Shown one piece after another: positions 7,484-13,281 of a stretch of DNA of 13,281 nucleotides (position 1 is its first letter; every line of letters begins with the position of its first letter). The notes under the pieces are model-generated. The model did no database searches and had not been told where the DNA came from. It saw only the letters and a program-made list of their open reading frames with translations. A program made the position numbers and the translations under genes. This DNA comes from Cephalothrix spiralis (Eukaryota; Nemertea; Palaeonemertea; Archinemertea; Cephalotrichidae): positions 1 through 13,281 of the forward strand of contig JAUCNG010151094.1 in assembly GCA_032353305.1 (NCBI GenBank), in the 5' to 3' direction.

Positions 7484-7955
7484 ACGAAAACGATTGTACA
7501 TTATAGCGATTTTTTCAGCACATGCAGGTTTTTTCACATATCTTTATTTAGAACGATGAAATAAATCTTAATCTTAAATTTTATGAAAACGATTGCTTTT
7601 AATTCTGCTTTGAAAAAATTAAAGGCTTTATGTTATTTTGATTTAGTTAGTAAATATATAGTATTTCTGTTTGTGAAAAAATCATGATATAATAAACGCA
7701 TTTTGCATAAAATAGTTCAATATGTTTACAGTGTCGTTTAATACAATGTTGAATCTTTGTGTGGTAGAGTTGTTACTCACATTCATGCCACTGTTATAGC
7801 TAAGAGAGAACATTCAGGTTTTCACACCGTGTTGATCATTCATATTGTAAACATGGAACAAAATATAACACAGATACAGCTTATGTCAAGAATTATGACT
7901 TTCTCATAAAACAGAATAGAAAGACAACAGAATCAAGGCTTGGGTAAGAAAATCA

Positions 7956-7961
7956 TTTATT
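7956..7961 (-). promoter_or_regulatory. Poly(A) signal candidate for the kinase gene
   Basis: AATAAA on the minus strand (TTTATT on plus), about 94 nt beyond the kinase stop codon. It is the first canonical hexamer met downstream and gives a short 3' UTR. Confidence 0.6.
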
Positions 7962-8054
7962 TCGTCTTAATACAGACATGTATCACATATCTATATTTAA
8001 TGTAGGCCAACAATGCAAGGGGAAGAGACTTAAAGAGTTCCGATCAATGATTGT

Positions 8055-8127
8055 TTAGTCCTTGTGATCAGAGGATTGATGCATCTTCTTCAGATCAAAA
8101 TAGGTCCTATACCGTTCTCTGGCCCAG
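8055..8127 (-). CDS. Ethanolamine kinase-like, last coding exon
   Basis: Acceptor CTTTTACAG completes a split Thr codon. It encodes WARERYRTYFDLKKMHQSSD then HKD and stop TAA (8057-8055 on the minus strand). The A-x-x-R-x-x-x-Y-F pattern matches the C-terminal helix of choline/ethanolamine kinases. Confidence 0.9.
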
Positions 8128-11100
8128 CTGTAAAAGAACAAAACATGGTCGGGTCAGAGGCTATAATATAGCAACGCCATCTAGTGAAATACTCGAGAAT
8201 TGACTGTAGATTAGGCATAGCTTTACTAGAGTTGAGTATTTTAAACCATCAATTTAACGCTCTAAGGCATTGGGGTAAAATATGACCCCATGCTTTCCAG
8301 GGGGCCTAGCACATGCAACGCAAATGAATATTATCATAAAATCGCTTTCTACTACCTCTTAGGCAATGAGTCCCATTTCTGGAACAAACAGGTGGCGACA
8401 TCTATCCTATTAATAGGAAGTAATCAATGTGACAAACATGGCAGTCTCCAGGGAGGCATGAAGTTTGAGTTCTGTACTTATTTTAATTCTAAACTTAATA
8501 AATATTTGAAATATTCAAAAATGATCTGCGTCTACTGTCCTTTGTTCATAATTGGTATTATGGGAGAGATGCTGCATTGTTGTATTTATCAAGCTGATAA
8601 TCATTTCGGCCAATCATTGATCAATTAACGTTATAAACCAAATTATTTTGGCTACAAAAAAAAAAGATTTTTAAATAGGGAAATCCCCTAAATTGAAAAT
8701 TATATTTTATCCATCGAATGATGTATACATACAAGTTTTTGATCCTACTTACGTTATATTGTCAACTTCGGCTAGAACGTCTTGTGGTCGTTTAGCAAGG
8801 GATAGAAACCAAGTTGCAACGAAAAATGTATAAACCTATAAATTCAAAATAATGTTAATGAACACTGTAAATCCATGGGGGGGGGGCTCTCAAGCCGCAT
8901 GAGTTTTCAAATTTTTGTAAAGCTGCCTACCGTATGTTATTAAATGTCTGATTTTTGCGAATGAATTAGCTGCGTACATTATATTAGTTACGTATTTAAA
9001 ACTCAACATCCGTTACAATTTTGATCCAAGTATTGCCTCCCAGTTAAAAATTTTTAGCGGCAAACAAGCGGGATGCCAACGACACCGGCGGTAACTGGGC
9101 GACGGCGGCGAAATCGGGCGGCCCGCAAGCCGGTTACGCGCAATACCCGCCTGATAAGCGTTGATTGGGCGGATTTTGGGCGATGTTCGCTTCGGTTGGC
9201 GGCAATTGGGCTCAGAATAAGTGCATAGGCCGCCAGAGATTTGCTTAAACGGCCCACCAGGTCTCAGCCGGTAACAATTGCTGTCAGGCCGCTTGTGGGG
9301 TCGCAGAGATGCCACCGCTTGCAACACGTTACTTCGCCCAACATTTTATAGCGGGCCGCCGAATTTCCGCTGCACGATATTAGCTAGGCTTTAAATTGTA
9401 AATTGATGATGTGCAAAACAAATCCCAGAGTCCGCATCGGATTTTTTTGATAGCCGCTGAGGCCGTGATGGAAGCCGCATTCGTTATCAAATATTCGCAA
9501 AAACGTTTTAATTTCAAGTACAGACGTAAATTTAATAACCTTGCATATATATACCTGCATCATTAATTTTACATCTTCGAACAATTTGCTTTTTTCACCA
9601 TCGTTTACTTCCTTTTCATCGAACTTTGCTAAAGCTTCAGAATAATCAGATACCCATTGTTTTAACCATTCATTATCAGGTAGAATATTTTTAGGGTATG
9701 TTTCTAAACCTGAAAATTGAATATAGATCGATTAGCGGATACCGCAAACTGTCCTAGATGTTGCAATTGGATGCTAACTCTTTCGCTTCCAGCGTCACGA
9801 CATATACAGTACAACATGGCTGCATTGTGAAAATTTTGATACCATTTTAATGCCATTTTAGAATATTCCAATTTTATTACCCATATTTTTCCGTTTACGA
9901 TAGGGATTTTTGCGTTTCCGGTAAAAATTTAGCAGGAGGCTATTGCAAGCGGTACAAGAGAGCTTACTGCAAGATCATGTTCGCAGTATAAGTTTTGTGG
10001 TCTAGGAGGCAAGACAAGTCAATTTTAATCGATACAGAAATAAGAAAAATATAAGACCATGAAATAAAGAGAATAATAGACAACGACAATTTAGTACTCG
10101 CATATATCCTAATTCATTTAAGTCATTTAAGTTGGCCAGATCGTTTTTAACGATATCTGTTAACGTTAAAATTGGGACAAGGGACGTTTTTCGATATCCC
10201 TTTCCGTTAAATTGGAGATTTGTGCTTTTCCGATATCCGATTCCGTTAATTTAGAAGGCTCAATTTTCGTTTACGAGAGCAAAAAAGGCAAAATTTCGGT
10301 TTACGATAGCGAAAAACTGGCCATTTTCGAGCAAAAATGGCAAAATTTCGGTTTACGATAGCGAAAAACTGGCCATTTTCGATCATTTTCCGTTTACAAT
10401 AAGAGACGTTGACCCCTCATAATTTCGTTTTTGTCTTATTTCAATTTTCAGTCCGTTGTCTCGAGACCTTGAAGTGTTTTTCATGTATATTCCTAAAAAG
10501 GCCTATAGATGTAAGCTGTTAAAAAATGTTCAGTTCTAAGATTTTCAATAACTACAGTCTCGTCCCTATATTTTGCAAAAGTGGTCATTTTGAACGATCT
10601 TTGAATAAGAAATAGGCATGGCAGTCAAAGAGTTAATAAACAGTCACTTACCATACCAAATAGCACCTATGTGACCAACAATATCATAGGCTGGGTAATT
10701 GTATCCAAAAAATTCAAAGTCCACCATGAAAATATGATCTGAAAAAGTGCTTTTAAGTTAAAAATTTTTATTAAAAGAACAAGGTCTTAAAGCCTACCGC
10801 ACATTAGTTCGCAGAATCGCAGGAACGTTAGAACGCAACAACGCTAATCCGCACGATCGCATCCTAGTGTGCGGGGGCATAATCGCAATTCCGCAAGATG
10901 TTAGATTTTGCTGCGTTTCTGCGGATTTGAGATTATCAGTTTTCCTAGTGTGCGGAGGAACTGCGACAAATAATCGCAGATACGCAAAAATAACAGAGGT
11001 CCGTTAAATTGTCACGTGATCCGATGTATCTAAAATGACCAGTACACGGTCTAGAATAAAAAAAATGAAGATAAATATGATAGAGACATGAGTGCCGGTA

Positions 11101-13273
11101 TATCGTAACACCTTAAGGATTGTAAAGCTTAAACTCTCCTTCTCAAAGGGATATGCATTTAAATTGATCATGTTATAAATCTGCTGAACCTCGATTACTT
11201 TACTTGCGTACGTGCGTGCGTACCTGCGATTATTAAGACTAGTGTGCGCTGAAAACATTTTGTTGCGGAAGCGTTGTTGCGATTCTGCGTTCCTGCGATT
11301 CTGCGGACTAGTGTGCGGTATAGGCTTATGGAACAAGGAATAGAAATGTATCACTGCTAGCAGAGCTGCTAGTAATATATTTTAAAAGTTTATCAATTGA
11401 TCATACTAAATAACATCTATTCTAATAAACAATTGGACGAAAAAATGTGTTTTTTTAAAAATCAGACAAATAATGTTTTTTGTTCCTCACCCCCGAGGAT
11501 CAGCATCTTTCAAGACCTTTTCAAAATGTACAGTACTTTACGCAGAATCCGCAAGAACTACCCGGCATGTTTGAACTATCTTTGCCCACGCCCAATTTTT
11601 CCGTCCAATTCTGTATATACCTTTGTTCCCATTATAAATTAAGTTGGTCATATTCAAATCATTGTGACAGAACGTTTGTGTCATATTCCTTGGCTCCAGA
11701 ATATCAGTAAGGTATTTAACTTCAGTGAAGAGTTCAGATTGACTTGGTATTTCCTCTTTTACTCTAGAATAAAGAAAACAAGAGATTTTTTATTTTCAAT
11801 AAAATTCTTTTTGTCTTAAAAATCAATCCTAAGTCCATAGATTTCAAACTGAGCTAATGCCTGATGCTAATTTATTGCACTACCTCTGTAAAACGACAAA
11901 GCCCTATTGTATTCGATAGACTAATCAGATACCAAACACTGTAAAACGACAAACTCATATAAAAACAAGGGCTATTACGAATTTTGTAATTTTAAAAATT
12001 TAGAATTCGCCAAATTATTTTGAATATTTATCTTATTTTTCATTCTCACTGAAAGTTTTGACATGAATCTCTTTTTTGTAAGCCGAAATATTACACATCT
12101 TTATCTTAAGAAACAGACTTGTTCGTCGTCGTCGTCGATACCATTATACCTGACGTTTCAGTCCATCAGGAGGTATACGCAATGGAAATTATAATTCTAC
12201 TCAATGATCAGTAATCATCATCTAGTGGTACCTTTTTCTCTTTGTTTCATTTTCAACATTGTCTGGGTATTCATTTCCAATCAGCCTTTTGAGAATGGAT
12301 ATAATCTTTGGCTCACTCGATTCCTTGATTCCATATTTAATAAATAACCTTCTTCCCGTTTGACAATGGAGCTCCGCTATACTTCTTGCCATAGCTCTAA
12401 AACAGAAAGGTATAGTAAGAACTTGCAATCGATCAGTGTTAAAGTTACAAATGAGCTACATTTGCAGAGGGTTACATGGAGGCGGGGGTCAAATTCCGCT
12501 TCCAGACACATTTTTCAGGCGTTTTCCCATATCCGATACGGAAAAACCTTCCCAATATACGCGCGGAGCTCTATTTCAGCTTTTTTCTGCTTCCCGTTTG
12601 CGATAACCTTCATTTCCTCGATTCCGATAATAAAAATTGTCTCCTGCCCGGTAAATAACCCCATTTTTCCGCTTCCCGATAAACTTCCATGTAGGCCTAA
12701 TCCTCTCTGTAGCGCCAACCTTTTCCGATGGACGTTATGCAATCAATTTAAGGGAAGGGCCCCGATCGGGCCGGCACCCCTCTCCCCTTCCATTATTGGC
12801 GTTGACTCTCCATCTCCAACTGATGCTGGTACAGCTGCTCTCACAGTCTACTGAATCCCACATTCCCGCTATCAGCGCTGTGTGTGATCAATTGTGATCG
12901 GAGGGTAGGCTTTATAAATTCAGCCATTTTCGGCCAAAATGTAGCAAATAACTAAGAAAATAAATATAAAGTGCATGACATTTTAATACCTGCAAATTTT
13001 GACGTTTCCGATTAAAGCATTTCTTTCATCAACAGGCCAAGCTGTAGATGTTCCTTCAAGATAACCAACACAAACTCCATTATTGAATGTGGCAAAAAGC
13101 GGGGCTCCTAACCCAAGTTCACCAAATATTTTGTACACTGTTTTTTCCTGCTCTCTATTATAGCCCAGGTCTACATCAGTTGGGCCAAATATACGGAATA
13201 CTAGTGAATCATTATTCTTAGCCTTGTTCTCGTAACAAACAAACATGCAGTTTAGATAACCAGCGGCAATTTT
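8055..13273 (-). CDS. Choline/ethanolamine kinase family protein (ethanolamine kinase-like), 3' seven exons, 5' partial
   Basis: Minus-strand exons 13273-12990, 12396-12232, 11763-11621, 10738-10652, 9709-9555, 8835-8753 and 8127-8055 join in one frame (990 nt, 329 aa plus TAA), all GT-AG with matching phases. Visible residues 24-30 (LVFRIFG) match the N-lobe strand that carries a conserved basic residue. Residues 57-74 (APLFATFNNGVCVGYLEG) closely resemble ethanolamine kinases. His183-Asn-Asp185-Leu is the Brenner catalytic motif, and Asp204-Phe-Glu206 in VDFEFFGYNYPAYDI is the metal-binding motif. The family phosphorylates ethanolamine or choline with ATP in the cytosol, the first step of the CDP-ethanolamine/choline (Kennedy) pathway. 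Only a short N-terminus is missing. The usual NH after YDI is replaced (DIVGH), so it may be a divergent paralogue. Family firm, substrate open. Confidence 0.93.
8128..8752 (-). other. Kinase intron (last)
   Basis: GT-AG intron of 625 bp on the minus strand. A plus-strand open frame of 112 codons (8290-8628) crosses it, but it has no recognisable homology, no splice partners and no supporting context. No repeats are recognised. Confidence 0.8.
8753..8835 (-). CDS. Ethanolamine kinase-like, sixth visible exon
   Basis: Acceptor TTTATAG; donor ATAAC|GTAAGT. Phase 0 in, phase 2 out. It encodes VYTFFVATWFLSLAKRPQDV then LAEVDNIT. It corresponds to the hydrophobic helix (family consensus near A.HFFW.LWA..Q), though the second Trp region is shortened. 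Confidence 0.87.
8836..9554 (-). other. Kinase intron hosting a CpG-dense block
   Basis: GT-AG intron of 719 bp. It carries the GC-rich block at 9058-9372 and a run of ten G residues at 8877-8886. Overlapping minus-strand frames of 104 and 67 codons fall in the GC-rich block and look like a by-product of its low stop-codon density. Confidence 0.82.
9058..9372. other. Isolated GC-rich, CpG-dense block with internal inverted repeats
   Basis: Hand count over 9061-9360 gives 179 G+C in 300 bases (about 60%) and about 32 CpG dinucleotides, in an AT-rich surrounding. TTGGGCGR-type words recur (9164, 9175 and reversed near 9335). GCGGCGAAATCGGGCGGCCC at 9105 is mirrored with small indels by GCGGGCCGCCGAATTTCCGC at 9351-9370, so the block may be a foldback element. 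No coding homology is recognised on either strand. It could be a mobile-element remnant, a CpG island or recently acquired DNA. Confidence 0.55.
9555..9709 (-). CDS. Ethanolamine kinase-like, fifth visible exon
   Basis: Acceptor AATTTTCAG; donor ATGCAG|GTATAT. Phase 1 in, phase 0 out. It encodes GLETYPKNILPDNEWLKQWV then SDYSEALAKFDEKEVNDGEK and SKLFEDVKLMMQ. The Y-P-x(5)-P-x(3)-x-W-L-x-x-Y-type block matches the family region after the DFE motif (here LPDNEWLKQWVSDY). Confidence 0.9.
9808..9835 (+). repeat. Dispersed 28-bp repeat, copy 2
   Basis: AGTACAACATGGCTGCATTG then TGAAAATT matches the copy at 7391-7418 at 24 of 28 bases. Sequence following it (to about 9935) leads into TTTCCGTTTACGATAG-type words, tying this repeat to that element family. 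Confidence 0.5.
10140..10420. repeat. Tract of TTTCCGTTTACGATA-like words ending in TTGACCCCTC
   Basis: Variants of TTTCCGTTA, TTCGGTTTACGATAGCG and CGATATCC recur every 20-50 bases. The right end, ACGTTGACCCCTCAT (10407-10420), resembles the right terminus of the 3446-3631 element (GCATTGACCCCCTCAA). I could not find a matching left terminus, so this may be a truncated or rearranged member of that family. Confidence 0.5.
10279..10382. repeat. 52-bp tandem duplication, two copies
   Basis: 10279-10330 and 10331-10382 are 52-bp units identical at 51 positions (one A/T difference). Each contains TTCGGTTTACGATAGCG and AACTGGCCATTTTCGA. The high identity implies a recent duplication inside an older degenerate tract. 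Confidence 0.88.
10652..10738 (-). CDS. Ethanolamine kinase-like, fourth visible exon (DFE motif)
   Basis: Acceptor CTTTTTCAG; donor TATG|GTAAGT; phase 1 at both ends. It encodes HIFMVDFEFFGYNYPAYDIV then GHIGAIWY. Asp204 and Glu206 are the expected Mg2+ ligands. YNYPAYDI is a family hallmark. The residue after DIV is Gly where DI-x-NHF is usual. Confidence 0.94.
10739..11620 (-). other. Kinase intron hosting a 538-bp foldback element
   Basis: GT-AG intron of 882 bp, of which 10790-11327 is a foldback element. Plus-strand frames at 11397-11710 overlap the antisense of the next exon and are not genes. A minus-strand frame at 11004-11354 lies mostly in the foldback element. Confidence 0.85.
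10790..11327. mobile_element. Foldback element with about 60-bp inverted termini and CGCA/TGCG subrepeats
   Basis: The left end (AAGCCTACCGCACATTAGTT, then CGCAGAATCGCAGGAACG) matches the reverse complement of the right end (AAGCCTATACCGCACACTAG, then TCCGCAGAATCGCAGGAACG) with one 2-base gap and two mismatches in the first 40 bases. Weaker similarity extends to about 60 bases (shared CGCAACAACGCT). CTAGTGTGCGG or close variants occur at 10864, 10945, 11239 and 11308, and inverted at 10798, so the subterminal region is repetitive. No transposase frame or clear target-site duplication is visible. It is a likely non-autonomous DNA transposon. Confidence 0.75.
11621..11763 (-). CDS. Ethanolamine kinase-like, third visible exon (Brenner motif)
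   Basis: Acceptor TTATTCTAG; donor AAAG|GTATAT. Phase 2 in, phase 1 out. It encodes VKEEIPSQSELFTEVKYLTD then ILEPRNMTQTFCHNDLNMTN and LIYNGNK. FCHNDLxxxNLIYN is the catalytic loop, with Asp185 as the catalytic base and Asn190 as the metal-contact position in the family. Confidence 0.95.
11764..12231 (-). other. Kinase intron
   Basis: GT-AG intron of 468 bp. Includes TGTAAAACGACAAA twice (near 11887 and 11939, about 52 bases apart) and a short GTC run (12122-12137). Nothing else is recognised. Confidence 0.8.
12232..12396 (-). CDS. Ethanolamine kinase-like, second visible exon
   Basis: Acceptor TTCTGTTTTAG; donor AAAAG|GTACCA; phase 2 at both ends. It encodes AMARSIAELHCQTGRRLFIK and onward to NETKRK. 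The A-x-x-I-A-x-L-H helix matches the family's LA-x-IHA segment between the two kinase lobes. The start is set by the phase-2 split Arg codon. Confidence 0.91.
12397..12989 (-). other. Kinase intron (first visible)
   Basis: GT-AG intron of 593 bp. Much of it is a degenerate element at 12484-12811 of the GGGGGTCAA family. A plus-strand open frame of 164 codons (12360-12854) spans antisense exon and intron repeats and is rejected as a gene. Confidence 0.85.
12484..12811. mobile_element. Degenerate element of the GGGGGTCAA family
   Basis: The left end GGGGGTCAA (12484-12492) and right end GGCGTTGACTCTCC (12798-12811) are inverted and resemble the termini of 3446-3631. Between them ATCCGATACGGAAAAA, TTCCCGTTTGCGATAA, GATTCCGATAATAAAA and TTTTCCGCTTCCCGATAAA recur. 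The match is looser than in the first element, so this is an older or diverged copy. Confidence 0.42.
12990..13273 (-). CDS. Ethanolamine kinase-like, first visible exon (N-lobe)
   Basis: Acceptor AATTCTAG at the window edge; donor TTGCAG|GTATTA. Phase 0 in, phase 2 out; 94 codons plus two bases. It encodes KIAAGYLNCMFVCYENK, SLVFRIFGPTDVDLGYNREQ and GLGAPLFATFNNGVCVGYLE. The R-I-F/Y-G-x(4)-DR-E-type strand and the AP-x-L-x-x-TFNNG-x-C block are characteristic. The start of translation is not in the window, because an upstream exon carrying the G-G-I/x-T-N sequence is expected. Confidence 0.92.
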
Positions 13274-13281
13274 CTAGAATT

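Larger units (their letters stand above)
6346..8054. other. Convergent intergenic region between the two genes (3' UTRs)
   Basis: About 1.7 kb between the stop codons of two tail-to-tail genes. It is AT-rich throughout. It contains candidate poly(A) signals for both strands and a foldback hairpin at 7415-7483. No further gene is recognised; the 80-codon frame at 7322-7564 runs through the hairpin and is not credible. Confidence 0.85.
9710..10651 (-). other. Kinase intron with dispersed and tandem repeats
   Basis: GT-AG intron of 942 bp. It contains the second copy of the 28-bp repeat (9808-9835), TTTTTCCGTTTACGATAG at 9886-9903, and a long tract of related words at 10140-10420 with a 52-bp tandem duplication. 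No gene is seen. Confidence 0.85.

Noticed and set aside
8290-8628. Plus-strand open frame of 112 codons
   Set aside because: It lies wholly in a kinase intron on the opposite strand, has no recognisable domain, and its codon content looks like ordinary AT-rich non-coding DNA.
8877-8886. Run of ten G residues
   Set aside because: A lone homopolymer in an intron. It cannot form a quadruplex by itself, and its length may be a sequencing uncertainty.
9013-9327. Minus-strand frames of 104 and 67 codons in the GC-rich block
   Set aside because: Two overlapping frames are open together, as expected when stop codons are rare in GC-rich sequence. They contain no known motif and do not fit the kinase splice pattern.
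11004-11354. Minus-strand 116-codon frame between kinase exons
   Set aside because: It lies mainly within the foldback element. The kinase exons on either side join in phase without it, and the encoded sequence shows no kinase motif.
12122-12137. Short GTC trinucleotide run
   Set aside because: Only about five units; too short to be more than a minor microsatellite.
12360-12854. Plus-strand open frame of 164 codons, the longest in the window
   Set aside because: It begins on the antisense of a confirmed kinase exon and then runs through a degenerate repeat. No family resemblance and no splice context.

Overview
The window is nuclear DNA from an AT-rich animal, most likely an invertebrate. 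It holds two protein-coding genes split by many GT-AG introns, a eukaryotic tRNA gene with internal pol III promoter boxes and no encoded CCA, and many short inverted-repeat elements in the introns. The phylum cannot be fixed from the sequence. I see no bacterial or viral gene and no CRISPR array.

Layout. (1) Positions 1-6345, plus strand: the last nine exons of a GMC-family (glucose/choline dehydrogenase-like) flavoprotein oxidoreductase. They splice cleanly into 479 codons plus a stop. The N-terminal FAD-binding part lies before the window. (2) Positions 1051-1132, plus strand: a complete tRNA-Ser(GCU) gene inside the first visible intron. About 270 bp upstream of it, in the same intron, three perfect TGACGTCA palindromes and an overlapping ATGCAAAT octamer sit within 38 bp. 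(3) Positions 6346-8054: a convergent (tail-to-tail) intergenic stretch with poly(A) signals for both genes and a foldback hairpin. (4) Positions 8055-13273, minus strand: the last seven exons of a choline/ethanolamine kinase-family gene, 329 codons plus a stop. It has the Brenner motif HNDL and the DFE metal-binding motif. Its first exon or exons lie beyond the right edge.

The introns hold the less ordinary material. There is a 344-bp MITE-like element with 36-bp terminal inverted repeats (34/36 identical) at 5696-6039, and a 538-bp foldback element built of CGCA/TGCG-rich subrepeats at 10790-11327. A short-element family has GGGGGTCAA-type ends and interiors made of TTCCGTTTACGATA-like words (3446-3631, 12484-12811, with related parts near 9886 and 10140-10420). 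There is also a 52-bp tandem duplication, a 15-bp minisatellite, and an isolated block of about 300 bp at roughly 60% G+C, dense in CpG (9058-9372), in otherwise AT-rich sequence.

The two proteins have no obvious shared pathway. Both families can touch choline/ethanolamine metabolism, but the GMC substrate cannot be read from this sequence, so a functional link is not claimed. No clearly new multi-gene system is visible. The best leads are the CRE/octamer cluster beside the nested tRNA gene, the intronic inverted-repeat families, the CpG-dense block, and unusual residues at conserved motifs in both enzymes.
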